A stretch of 13,110 nucleotides of DNA from an uncultured Verrucomicrobiota bacterium (GCA_937873255.1 CALMVM010000269.1:1-13110), one strand, 5' to 3'; positions 1 to 6,528 are shown, counted from the first letter of the stretch. The notes: generated by a model not told the origin, from the letters alone. Numbers and translations are program-made.

Positions 1-183
1 GGCGGGTACGGCGGCTTGCATGGAATCGGAAAAACGTCGGCACCTACCCTGACGGAGCAGAACCCCCCGGCTATTCAAAAAGTTTGACGGTATCTGGCGC
101 GGCCAGCCTGTGTTTCTGCGCAAACACGCGGCTTCGCTCAAGTTTATTCGTGAGATTTGAAGAACCGGACGGGTGGAACGTCT
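1..183. other. Left-edge region without a recognisable gene
   Basis: No convincing coding region is visible here. One plus frame is open from base 1 to a TGA at 85-87 and would give a Gly-rich tail (GGYGGLHGIGKTSAPTLTEQ...). Another is open from base 3 to a TGA at 183-185. Either could be the 3' end of a gene entering from the left, but neither resembles a family I know. On the minus strand an ATG at 21-19 could open a gene leaving the window, with only seven codons visible. A degenerate repeat unit, GGAACGT, lies at 175-181 just before the array described next. Confidence 0.4.
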
Positions 184-329
184 GAAACGCGGAACGCGGA
201 ACCCGGAACGTGGAACTACCGAAATCTCCAAGCTCCGAGCGACACATCCGCCCGCGCCGTTTGACGAACCACCGATCTTGCCGTCTTTCTTCTGCGGTTC
301 CGATTTCCGCGTTCCGAGTTCCGAGTTTA
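184..329. repeat. Inverted heptanucleotide array, GGAACNC type
   Basis: The left arm (184-216) is GAAACGC, GGAACGC, GGAACCC, GGAACGT, GGAAC: units of exactly 7 bp. The right arm (297-329) holds the same unit in reverse complement (GGTTCCG, ATTTCCG, CGTTCCG, AGTTCCG, AGTTTA). Aligned antiparallel, 26 of 33 positions pair, and most mismatches fall on the sixth base of a unit. The spacer is about 80 bp. A transcript could fold into a long imperfect hairpin whose right arm ends on the A of the downstream ATG. The reading frame of the next gene stays open through the array back to 173, but that translation only reads out the repeat. Confidence 0.85.
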
Positions 330-2737
330 TGATTGATTCCGATTTTCGCTGGGCCACCGGCGTCGAGTGCTCGTTCATCCCCCACCTGGGCATCGACCAA
401 TACAAATGGACCCAGCACGACCGCTTCTGGCAGCAGGACTTCGCACTCATCGGCCGCGACCTCGGCTGCAAATGGCTGCGCTACGCCCTGCCCTGGCACG
501 AGATCGAACGTCAGCCGGGCCAGTACGACTGGACGTGGTTCGACGCGCGGCTCGCGCTGTTCGAGGAACTCGGCATCAACCTGATGCTCGACCTCGCGCA
601 CTTCGGCACGCCGACGTGGCTGCCGGACGCCTTCGCGGACCCGGATTTCCCGTCGGCGCTGGAGCGGCTTGCCCGGGCGTTCGGCGAACGCTACGCCGGC
701 CGCGTGCCGTGCGTGTGCCCGATCAACGAGCCGCTCATCACCTCGCTTTTTTGCGGCGACATCGGCCTGTGGCCCCCGTACGGGCACGGGTTGAACCGCT
801 ACATCACGACCCTCTCGCGCGTCGGGCAGGGCTTTTGCCGCGCGGTGAAGGTGCTGCGCGAGACGATGCCCGGCGTCGAAATCCTCGTCTGTGATTCGCT
901 GGAAGTCGCCGTGACGTACGAGGATTCCGGCCCCGAGACGAGTCCTTTCCTGCGCGAAACCCTCCGCGACGACGTGACCCGCCGCATGCACCGCCGCCAC
1001 ATCGTCACCGATCTCGTGCAAGGGCGCATCGACCACGCCCACCCGCTGCTCCCGTGGATGCAAAAGTCCGGTTTCTCGGACTACGACTGCCAGTGGTTCC
1101 TGAAGCACCGGGCGAGCATCGATATCATCGGGCTGGATTACTACGAACACACCGAGGTCGAACTCTACACGACCCCCGAGGGATATTACCGCCAGCGCAG
1201 CCTCAAGCCGCCGCTTGGGCTTTATCAGGCCGCGCAGGATTACTGGACGAAGTATCACATCCCACTCATGGTCACGGAGACCAGCGCGGGCGGCGGCGAC
1301 GGCGACAAGATCGCGTGGCTGGAAAAGAGCGTCAACGACGTGCGCCGGTTGCGCGCGGAGGGTTTCCCTGTCATCGGCTACACCTGGTGGCCGGTCATCG
1401 ACCATCTCGATTGGGACGGGGCGCTGCTGCACCAGACCGGGCACATCCACCCGGTCGGCATTTACCGGCTCGAACGCGGCCCGGGCGGCAAGCTCGAACG
1501 CCGACCTACCGGCCTGCGTGACGCCTACCAGGCGCTCATCGACGGCGGCAACGACACCGCCGGCCCGCTCGTGGAAACGGACCTCCAGCGCGAGCAGCGC
1601 CAGGCCCGCGCGGCGTTCCGGCAGGCGACCGGTCCGGTGAAGCTCGGCTGGCCGGTCGTCGCCTTCGGCCCCGCGCCGAAGCACCACCAACTCCCCTCCC
1701 GCAGCGAACACCTGTTCCGCGAGATGTCGCGGCGGCGGCGTATTCTCTACGTCGAGGAACCGATCTGGGACGAGGGCGAGGAACACGGCCGCGCCGGCCT
1801 GCACTTCTACCCGCTGCACCCCAACCTCTTCAACCTGAGCCTCCACCTGCCGGCCGCGTTGGAGCACGACAAGAAAGCCGCCTGGAACGAATGCGGCCGC
1901 CTCCTGGCCGAGGCCCTGGCGGAACCGCCGCTCGCGGGGAACTTCGACGGGGCCGTCGCATGGTACGGCGGCAATCCGGATGCGGCGTTGATCTACAGGG
2001 ACACGCTGCCGAACACGCGGGCGACGGTTTACGATGCCGCTGACCGCACACCCGACGCGGCCCTTTGCGCGCGGGCAAATCTCGTGTTCACCGCCAGCGA
2101 GGGCGCGCATGCGCTCGCGCCGGGGAGCATCTACCTGCCGCCGGGAGTGGAGGCGCGGCATTTCGCGCGTGCGCAGAGCCACCGCGTGGCCGTGCCCAAC
2201 GACATGAATTTCGTCCCCCGGCCCGTGCTCGGGTACTTCGGCACGGTGGACGAGCGGCTCGACTACGACCTGATCGCCGCCCTGGCCGACGCCGACCCGA
2301 ACTGGAGCCTCGTCATGGTCGGCCCGGTCGAGCGGGTCAACCCCGAGTCGCTGCCCCGGCGCGCGAACATCTTCTGGCTCGGCCGCCGTCCGTACGGCGA
2401 GATGCCCGATTACGCGCACGGCTTCCAGGTGGCGATTGCGCCGTTCGCGGTCAACGACGCGACGCGCCTGCACCGTCCGGCCAAGCTGGGCGAATACGTC
2501 ATGGCCGGCCGGCCGGTGGGTTGCACGGACTTGCCGGAGGCGCGGAGCGAGGATTTCGCCGGGGCGGTCGCGCTGGCCGGCACGCGCGAGGAATTCATCG
2601 AAGCCTGCAAACGCGCGGTCCACGGCGCGGACCACGAGGCGATCCAACGCGTCCGTCGCGCCTGGGCGGGCCGTTCGTGGAAACGGGTCGCGCGCCGGAT
2701 GGAAGCGGAGGTCGAAGCCGTCGTGGCGAAGAAATAG
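329..2737 (+). CDS. GH1-like TIM barrel fused to GT4-like glycosyltransferase
   Basis: This is an 802-residue two-part protein. Residues about 5-430 resemble the family 1 glycoside hydrolase-like barrel found fused to sugar-nucleotide enzymes in other bacteria (start WATGVECSFIPHLG, then LDLAHFGTPTWLPD). The NEP motif (PINEP) gives Glu134 as candidate acid/base, and VTETSAGGG gives Glu317 as candidate nucleophile in the place of the usual TENG. Residues about 440-795 resemble a GT-B glycosyltransferase of the GT4/GT1-like type: RRILYVEEP, VYDAADRTPD (Asp569, where relatives have YDCMDE), LGYFGTVDERLDYDLI, NIFWLGRRPYGEMPDY and KLGEYVMAGRPV with Glu722 in the donor-binding position. No signal peptide or membrane segment is seen, so it is probably cytoplasmic. 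The likely role is synthesis or trimming of a surface glycan; the substrate is unknown. The start at 329 (MIDSDFRW) was chosen because everything upstream in frame is repeat DNA. No Shine-Dalgarno sequence is visible. The SRPBCC gene follows after 39 bp. Confidence 0.87.
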   Translation: MIDSDFRWATGVECSFIPHLGIDQYKWTQHDRFWQQDFALIGRDLGCKWLRYALPWHEIERQPGQYDWTWFDARLALFEELGINLMLDLAHFGTPTWLPDAFADPDFPSALERLARAFGERYAGRVPCVCPINEPLITSLFCGDIGLWPPYGHGLNRYITTLSRVGQGFCRAVKVLRETMPGVEILVCDSLEVAVTYEDSGPETSPFLRETLRDDVTRRMHRRHIVTDLVQGRIDHAHPLLPWMQKSGFSDYDCQWFLKHRASIDIIGLDYYEHTEVELYTTPEGYYRQRSLKPPLGLYQAAQDYWTKYHIPLMVTETSAGGGDGDKIAWLEKSVNDVRRLRAEGFPVIGYTWWPVIDHLDWDGALLHQTGHIHPVGIYRLERGPGGKLERRPTGLRDAYQALIDGGNDTAGPLVETDLQREQRQARAAFRQATGPVKLGWPVVAFGPAPKHHQLPSRSEHLFREMSRRRRILYVEEPIWDEGEEHGRAGLHFYPLHPNLFNLSLHLPAALEHDKKAAWNECGRLLAEALAEPPLAGNFDGAVAWYGGNPDAALIYRDTLPNTRATVYDAADRTPDAALCARANLVFTASEGAHALAPGSIYLPPGVEARHFARAQSHRVAVPNDMNFVPRPVLGYFGTVDERLDYDLIAALADADPNWSLVMVGPVERVNPESLPRRANIFWLGRRPYGEMPDYAHGFQVAIAPFAVNDATRLHRPAKLGEYVMAGRPVGCTDLPEARSEDFAGAVALAGTREEFIEACKRAVHGADHEAIQRVRRAWAGRSWKRVARRMEAEVEAVVAKK

Positions 2738-2776
2738 CTCTCCCTTGCCGTCATTTATCGAGGGTCAGTAACACCC

Positions 2777-3265
2777 ATGCCGCGCATCGAATTGCTCACC
2801 ACGATCCACGCCCCGGTCGAGCGCGTGTTCGACCTCGCCCGCAGTCTCGATTTGCACGCCGCTTCCACGGTCGGCACCGGCGAGCGCGCGGTGGCGGGCA
2901 AGACCACCGGGCTGTTCGGTCCCGGCGACGAGGTGACTTGGCAGGCACGTCATCTCGGAGTCTGGCAACGGCTCACCAGCCGCATGAGCGGATACGACCG
3001 GCCCCGGCACTTCCGCGACAGCATGGTGCGCGGGGCGTTCCGGCGGTTCGACCACGACCATTATTTCGCGGCGGCCGGGTCGGACGCGACGGTCATGCGC
3101 GACGTGTTCGACTTCGATTCGCCGCTGGGTCCGCTCGGCCAGCTGGCGAATTTTCTATTCCTGACCCGTTACATGCGAAAATTCCTGATGATCCGCAACG
3201 CCACGCTCAAGGCCGTCGCCGAGTCTTCCGACCGCTGGCAACCGTATCTTTTAATTGATTCGTAA
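2777..3265 (+). CDS. SRPBCC-family ligand-binding protein
   Basis: This 162-residue protein fits the SRPBCC (START/polyketide cyclase-like) helix-grip fold, closest to the COG4276 type. The family signature begins with the strand IELLTTIHAPVERVFDLARSLDLH. It continues with GDEVTWQARHLGVWQRLTSRM (about residues 50-70), MVRGAFRRFDHDHYF (82-96), MRDVFDFDSPLGPLGQLANFLFLTRYMRKFL, and a final helix RNATLKAVAES. Such proteins enclose a hydrophobic ligand in a deep pocket, and for this subfamily the ligand is generally unknown. There is no signal peptide, so it is probably cytoplasmic. A GAGGG at 2760-2764 could serve as a distant ribosome binding site (12 bp). The gene lies 39 bp after the GH1-GT fusion and is probably co-transcribed. 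Its last 59 bp overlap the 3' end of a possible minus-strand gene. Confidence 0.88.
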   Translation: MPRIELLTTIHAPVERVFDLARSLDLHAASTVGTGERAVAGKTTGLFGPGDEVTWQARHLGVWQRLTSRMSGYDRPRHFRDSMVRGAFRRFDHDHYFAAAGSDATVMRDVFDFDSPLGPLGQLANFLFLTRYMRKFLMIRNATLKAVAESSDRWQPYLLIDS

Positions 3266-3482
3266 GAGCGGCCTGGCCCGCTTCCGGCTCCTTGCGCATG
3301 GCGCGGGCCCGTGTGGCGGAACGCGCGGGCCGACGCGCCGGGACCACCACGTCGGTAATACGCAAAGTATGCACGGTGCCGGCTTTCAAGTGCGCAATAA
3401 AACCGTTGACCGCCTCAAGCAGTTTGGCCGCATTAAAGGGTAATACGGGCCGTTTGATCGAGTTCTTGTTCCTGGTCTTCAT
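3207..3482 (-). CDS. Small basic hypothetical protein (convergent ORF)
   Basis: This is a 91-residue minus-strand ORF. It starts at an ATG (3482-3480) preceded by GGAAGGAA about 11 bases upstream, one of the few good Shine-Dalgarno matches in the window. The N-terminal half (MKTRNKNSIKRPVLPFNAAK, then LLEAVNGFIAHLKAG and TVHTLRITDVVVP) looks like a helix followed by strands. The C-terminal half is very rich in Arg/Lys (PARRPARSATRARAMRKEPEAG...KTRRRP). I recognise no family; the charge would suit nucleic-acid binding, which is only a guess. It ends inside the SRPBCC gene (59 bp tail-to-tail overlap) and diverges from infA. It accounts for most of an otherwise empty 375-bp gap. An upstream in-frame TTG at 3515 lacks a ribosome binding site. 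It may be a chance ORF. Confidence 0.42.
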   Translation of the reverse strand: MKTRNKNSIKRPVLPFNAAKLLEAVNGFIAHLKAGTVHTLRITDVVVPARRPARSATRARAMRKEPEAGQAALTNQLKDTVASGRKTRRRP

Positions 3483-3588
3483 GAGATTGCGAATTCCTTC
3501 CGAGATCAACTGCAAGATCGCACCGCAGACGGGCGAGCCAACGATCTACCCGCGTGTGGAATTAATCAGAAAACTCCATGTAGTCATT

Positions 3589-3608
3589 CGGGAAGGTTGC
3601 CATTCCCG
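3589..3608 (+). other. Stem-loop in the infA leader
   Basis: CGGGAA (3589-3594) pairs with TTCCCG (3603-3608); inside, GG and CC can add two more pairs with one bulged A. An overlapping alternative pairs GGAAGG (3591-3596) with CCTTCC (3610-3615). Two mutually exclusive stems about 30 bases before the infA start could affect initiation, but they could also be chance in GC-rich DNA. The rest of 3483-3640 shows no clear promoter hexamers and no good Shine-Dalgarno sequence. Confidence 0.35.
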
Positions 3609-3640
3609 GCCTTCCAAGGCATGATGAACCTATCCCCACG

Positions 3641-3859
3641 ATGTCCAAACAAGACTCGATCATCAGCGAAGGCACCGTCACGGAAGTGCTGCCCGGCACG
3701 ATGTTCCGCGTGGACCTGCCCAACGGCACCAACGTCCTCGCCCACATCTCGGGCAAGATGCGCAAGCACTTCATCCGCATCGTCCCCGGGGACAAGGTCA
3801 ACGTCGAGTTGTCGCCCTACGACCTGTCCAAGGCGCGGATCACCTTCCGCGAGAAATAA
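3641..3859 (+). CDS. infA: Translation initiation factor IF-1
   Basis: This 72-residue protein has the usual length of IF-1. It is a single OB fold covering nearly the whole chain and contains the family signature: [42 protein letters not shown] and [20 protein letters not shown]-1 binds the A-site of the 30S ribosomal subunit and works with IF-2 and IF-3 in selecting the start codon. The start at MSKQDSI matches the normal N-terminus (MAKED...). No Shine-Dalgarno sequence is close to the ATG; the nearest AAGG lies more than 20 bases upstream. The gene appears to be a single transcription unit: it diverges from the small minus-strand ORF, sits behind its own leader stem-loop, and is closed by an intrinsic terminator six bases after the stop codon. 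Confidence 0.98.
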   Translation: MSKQDSIISEGTVTEVLPGTMFRVDLPNGTNVLAHISGKMRKHFIRIVPGDKVNVELSPYDLSKARITFREK

Positions 3860-3865
3860 GCGTCC

Positions 3866-3904
3866 CCGCCACCGGTCGCGCCCACCGGGCGGAACGGTTT
3901 TTTT
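3866..3904 (+). terminator. Intrinsic terminator of infA
   Basis: The hairpin has an upper stem CCGGT (3872-3876) with ACCGG (3884-3888) around a 7-base loop. A lower stem, CCGC (3866-3869) with GCGG (3889-3892), is separated from it by a two-base bulge (CA). Seven T follow at 3898-3904. The hairpin starts six bases after the infA stop codon, which fits rho-independent termination separating infA from the next cluster. Confidence 0.75.
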
Positions 3905-3991
3905 GCGCGTTTCGCCCCCGGGGATACGCACACCGCGCGCCCGGTCCGCGAATGTATGGGAGCAACCACTCTCCAACTTTCCCAAATCCAT

Positions 3992-4384
3992 ATGGCTGAC
4001 GAAACCTCCTCTTCCCACGACGCCGACGAAAAGCTCAAGCAGAGCCAGTCCCACTTCCAGCAGGCGACCGGTGACCTGAAATCCGCCGCCAGCGCGAAGC
4101 TCGACGATCTCAAGGGCAAGGCCAGCGACCTCAAGGATGCCGCCAGCGCCAAGGTGGACGACCTCAAGGCCACCGCCTCCGCCAAGGCCGACGAATACCG
4201 TGCCGCCGCTTCCGCCAAGGCCGAGGAACTCCGCGGCAAGGCCGAGGAAGCCTGGGGCGAAGCCAAAGTGAAAGCACGCACCTTCCAGGAAGACGGCGAG
4301 GAATACGTCCGAGCCAACCCGACGCGCGCCGTCCTGATGGGCCTCGGCGCGGGTTTCGTCCTCGGTTTGATCCTGCGCAAATAA
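3992..4384 (+). CDS. DUF883/YqjD-like membrane-anchored protein
   Basis: This 130-residue protein has the DUF883 (ElaB/YqjD/CsbD-like) layout: a long soluble helical region followed by a C-terminal anchor. The C-terminus EEYVRANPTRAVLMGLGAGFVLGLILRK matches the family end, with a charged ARANPxRA-type lead-in and a Gly-rich membrane helix at about 113-127. In E. coli, YqjD sits in the inner membrane and binds ribosomes in stationary phase; whether this one does is inference. The central region repeats an Ala/Lys-rich unit: ASAK recurs at residues 33, 51, 62 and 73, with spacings of 18, 11 and 11. The 11-residue period is like LEA-type amphipathic helices. The start at 3992 (MADETSS) is preferred over the in-frame ATG at 3956, which adds a 12-residue tail (GATTLQLSQIH) unlike the family. 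Neither start has a clear ribosome binding site. It is the first gene of a three-gene membrane cluster. Confidence 0.85.
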   Translation: MADETSSSHDADEKLKQSQSHFQQATGDLKSAASAKLDDLKGKASDLKDAASAKVDDLKATASAKADEYRAAASAKAEELRGKAEEAWGEAKVKARTFQEDGEEYVRANPTRAVLMGLGAGFVLGLILRK

Positions 4385-4390
4385 CCGACC

Positions 4391-4419
4391 GCGCCGGCTC
4401 CCCCCCCCTTCGGCTGGCG
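4391..4419 (+). other. GC-rich stem-loop with oligo-C loop
   Basis: GCGCCGGC (4391-4398) pairs with GCTGGCGC (4412-4419) with one G-U pair. The 13-base loop contains eight consecutive C. No T-run follows, so it is not a standard terminator. It sits between the DUF883 and DUF1469 genes, 13 bases before the latter's start, where it could modulate the expression ratio or processing of the shared transcript. Confidence 0.4.
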
Positions 4420-4432
4420 CAACGTTTATCCG

Positions 4433-4888
4433 ATGGCGTACAACAATCCGCAACCGCCGCCCGAGCCGAACGCGCCCGGGCTGCCCGAGAGCATCCGGCT
4501 GATGCTCGCCTCGGCGGCGGGATATCTGCATGCCCGCTTCGAGTTACTGAGCCTGGAGGCGAAGGACGCGGGGGGAAACTACGTCAAGCTTGCCATCGTG
4601 CTGGTTTGCGCGGTGCTGTTCCTGCTGGGCGGGCTGCGGTTTTTGGTGAGGGCGGCGGTGTACGCCGTCGCGGCGATTTTCAGCTTCCGGTGGGGGTGGG
4701 TTTTCCTGGGCTTCGGCGTGCTCTCGGTCGCGTTGACGGCGGGGCTGGCGCTCGTGGCGAAGGCGCGTTTCATAAAACCGAGCTTCCCGGCGACGATTGC
4801 GGAGTTTAAAAAGGACAAGGAATGGCTGAGTCAAACAAATCACACAAGCCAGAGATCAGCGACGCTCAGCGTCGTAAGAACGAACTGA
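4433..4888 (+). CDS. DUF1469/YqjE-like (holin superfamily 3_6) membrane protein
   Basis: This 151-residue protein resembles the DUF1469 'phage holin 3_6' family that includes E. coli YqjE. Despite the name, members are mostly chromosomal inner-membrane proteins next to DUF883 genes. Visible features are a Pro-rich N-terminus (residues 6-15), an amphipathic helix with the family-like ARFELLSLEAKDAGG (34-48), and membrane segments at about 51-71 (KLAIVLVCAVLFLLGGLRFLV) and within 75-108, probably two short spans or one long hairpin. A cytoplasmic tail follows. The function is unknown; its partnership with the DUF883 gene suggests a shared envelope role. The last 67 bp overlap the next gene in another frame, so its final 22 residues (WLSQTNHTSQRS...) may be poorly conserved. 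The start at 4433 follows the stem-loop and has no clear Shine-Dalgarno sequence. Confidence 0.82.
   Translation: MAYNNPQPPPEPNAPGLPESIRLMLASAAGYLHARFELLSLEAKDAGGNYVKLAIVLVCAVLFLLGGLRFLVRAAVYAVAAIFSFRWGWVFLGFGVLSVALTAGLALVAKARFIKPSFPATIAEFKKDKEWLSQTNHTSQRSATLSVVRTN
4811..4815 (+). promoter_or_regulatory. Ribosome binding site fixing the overlapping start at 4822
   Basis: AAGGA (within AAAAAGGA) lies six bases before the ATG at 4822 and inside the 3' end of the DUF1469 gene. It supports the long, overlapping start of the third membrane gene over the later in-frame ATG at 4921. It is one of the few strong Shine-Dalgarno matches in the window. Confidence 0.65.
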
Positions 4889-5286
4889 TCGCCGAGCTGG
4901 CCCGCGCGCGTTCGGGCATCATGCTCCATGCGGGCCAAGTGAAGTATCAGGCCGACGTGGGGCGGCGGCTGAAGTCTTCATTCCGGCACCATGTCGGCAT
5001 GTGGCTGACGGGCGCGCTCGTCACCGGTGGGGCGATTTCCCTGCTGCCGGCGCGCGAGAAGAAAGTTTACGTCAATCCGTTGTCCAAAGTCGGCAAATCC
5101 AAGGTCAAGGACGTGGAGAACCCGAAGAAGCCGGGGTTCTGGATGATGATGCTCGGCCTGTTGATGCCGATCATCAAGCCTATCGCCACCAAGCTGCTCA
5201 CCAAGCACCTGTCCAGCTATCTGGAAGCGCCGTCCGCCTCCGCGAAGGATGCCGACAGCCCCAATGTGGCGGCGGCGGCCATCTGA
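4822..5286 (+). CDS. Small membrane protein in the yqjK position
   Basis: This 154-residue protein has no family I can name with confidence. A charged helical N-terminus (residues 13-57, AQRRKNELIAELARARSGI...) precedes a membrane segment at about 58-75 (VGMWLTGALVTGGAISLLP). A basic linker rich in Lys (77-104) comes next, then a second hydrophobic stretch at 105-125 (FWMMMLGLLMPIIKPIATKLL) and an Ala/Ser-rich tail. Gene order DUF883, DUF1469, small membrane protein matches yqjD-yqjE-yqjK of enterobacteria, and the general shape (charged helix, then hydrophobic region) is compatible with YqjK. I claim positional analogy only, not homology. It overlaps the preceding gene by 67 bp, with a good ribosome binding site inside it, which suggests translational coupling. 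No terminator is obvious in the 93 bp after it. Confidence 0.75.
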   Translation: MAESNKSHKPEISDAQRRKNELIAELARARSGIMLHAGQVKYQADVGRRLKSSFRHHVGMWLTGALVTGGAISLLPAREKKVYVNPLSKVGKSKVKDVENPKKPGFWMMMLGLLMPIIKPIATKLLTKHLSSYLEAPSASAKDADSPNVAAAAI

Positions 5287-5379
5287 TCCGCGTCGGGGAA
5301 AGTTGTGTCATCCGCTTCCGGAAACCGGGTGGCAGGCTTTGGGGTTGACTTTGCGGCGGGGTTATCGACAAAGTAAATC

Positions 5380-6528
5380 ATGTCCGTCCCTCCAACCGCC
5401 ACGGATGCTAGCGCCCTGGCCGTGGCACCGACCGCCGCGCCGTCCGCCGAGGCGGAGCACGCGCTTTTCGAACACGTTGACCGCTACCTGCTCATCGGGC
5501 AGGAGTCGGATGCCTCCGACATCCATCTCGGGGTCAACATGCCCCCGCTCTGGCGGCGTTTCGGCAACCTGGAACCCATCTTCCGGCAGGCTCCCCGGCT
5601 CTCCGCGCAGGACACCGAGCATCTCGCGCGCGGCTTTCTCGACGAAGCCCAGCTCAAGCGCCTGGAGGAAATCGGCGACGTGGATTTCGCCTATTCCACC
5701 GCCTTCGGCCGCTTCCGTACGAGCGTGATCCGTCAGCGTCTCGGCATCGATCTGGTGTTCCGCATCATCTCCACGAACATGCGGACGATGGACGATCTCG
5801 GGCTGCCCGATTCGCTCAAGAAACTCACCGAGTACCACAACGGCCTCGTGCTCGTGACCGGCCCCGTCGGCAGCGGCAAATCGACGACCCTGGCGGCGTT
5901 GGTCAATGAGATCAACCGGAACCGGCACGACCACATCATCACGCTCGAAGACCCCATCGAGTACGTCGTCAAGAGCCAGGGCTGCAAGGTCACCCAGCGC
6001 GAGGTGCACACGCACACACGCTCCTTCGCGGCGGCCTTGCGCGGGGCGTTGCGCGAGGACCCGGACGTCATCATGGTCGGCGAAATGCGCGACCTGGAGA
6101 CGATTTCCCTGGCGATCACGGCCAGCGAGACGGGGCATCTCGTGCTCGGCACGCTGCACACGGGCAGCGCCGCGCGTACGCTGGATCGACTCCTCGACGT
6201 GTTCCCGGTGGATCAACGCGACCAGATTCGCATCATGGTCAGCGAGAGTCTGCGCGGGATCATCAGCCAGCAACTCGTCCCGCGCGCCGACGGCAAGGGC
6301 CGCGTGCTGGCGATGGAGGTGCTCATGAACAACCCCGCCGTGGGTAATTGCATCCGCGAGGCCAAGACCTTCATGCTGCCGGGCATCATCCAGACCGGGC
6401 GCAAGCAGGGCATGAAGCTGATGGACGAATCCTTGCGCGAACTCTACGCCAAGGGGGCCATCTCCGCCGACGAAGCCCTCTCTCGCGCCGAGCAGAAGCA
6501 GTTGATGAAAACGATGATCGGCGTGTGA
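5380..6528 (+). CDS. pilT: PilT-family type IV pilus retraction ATPase (first copy)
   Basis: This 382-residue protein is a GspE/PilT-type secretion ATPase of the PilT class. Residues 1-30 are a Pro/Ala/Thr-rich extension, followed by the PAS-like N-terminal domain (DASDIHLGVNMPPLWRRFGNLEPI). The RecA-like core has Walker A GPVGSGKST (Lys167), the Asp box LEDPIEY, the Walker B-type signature VIMVGEMRD (Glu235) and the His box GHLVLGTLHT. The C-terminus, with AVGNCIREAKTFMLPGIIQTGRKQGMKLMDESL, follows the PilT (AIRNLIRE-like) pattern closely. PilT forms a cytoplasmic hexamer at the pilus base that depolymerises pilin and powers twitching. All catalytic motifs are intact. The start at 5380 has no Shine-Dalgarno sequence; a TTGACT at 5344 has no well-spaced -10 partner. 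The second pilT follows after a repeat hairpin that begins at its stop codon. Confidence 0.95.
   Translation: MSVPPTATDASALAVAPTAAPSAEAEHALFEHVDRYLLIGQESDASDIHLGVNMPPLWRRFGNLEPIFRQAPRLSAQDTEHLARGFLDEAQLKRLEEIGDVDFAYSTAFGRFRTSVIRQRLGIDLVFRIISTNMRTMDDLGLPDSLKKLTEYHNGLVLVTGPVGSGKSTTLAALVNEINRNRHDHIITLEDPIEYVVKSQGCKVTQREVHTHTRSFAAALRGALREDPDVIMVGEMRDLETISLAITASETGHLVLGTLHTGSAARTLDRLLDVFPVDQRDQIRIMVSESLRGIISQQLVPRADGKGRVLAMEVLMNNPAVGNCIREAKTFMLPGIIQTGRKQGMKLMDESLRELYAKGAISADEALSRAEQKQLMKTMIGV

Noticed and set aside
184..216. CRISPR array
   Set aside because: Units are 7 bp and contiguous without unique spacers; the structure is an inverted tandem array, not repeat-spacer.
173..328. N-terminal extension of the GH1-GT protein from 173
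   Set aside because: The 52 extra residues are translated repeat arrays (GTRNPERGT..., FRVPSSEF) and would not be conserved; 329 is the first ATG that begins family-like sequence.
71..2647. 858-residue minus-strand open frame opposite the GH1-GT gene
   Set aside because: It is the antisense shadow expected in GC-rich codon-biased DNA: low-complexity Arg/Ala/Val/Asp-rich protein with no family motif, while the plus strand encodes clear domains.
3292..3624. 110-residue plus-strand open frame in the same gap
   Set aside because: It overlaps the better-supported minus-strand ORF, its sequence looks non-protein-like, it lacks a ribosome binding site, and it would run to within 17 bases of infA.
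3266..3640. tRNA or structured RNA gene in the gap before infA
   Set aside because: No cloverleaf, CCA-adjacent acceptor stem or known riboswitch core could be found; the minus-strand ORF explains most of it.
4433..4888. Prophage remnant suggested by the holin-family name
   Set aside because: DUF1469 proteins next to DUF883 genes are ordinary chromosomal membrane proteins, and there are no other phage genes.
5344..5379. Sigma-70 promoter with TTGACT at 5344 ahead of the first pilT
   Set aside because: No acceptable -10 hexamer at 16-18 bp; the nearest AT-rich candidates give spacers of about 13 or 22.
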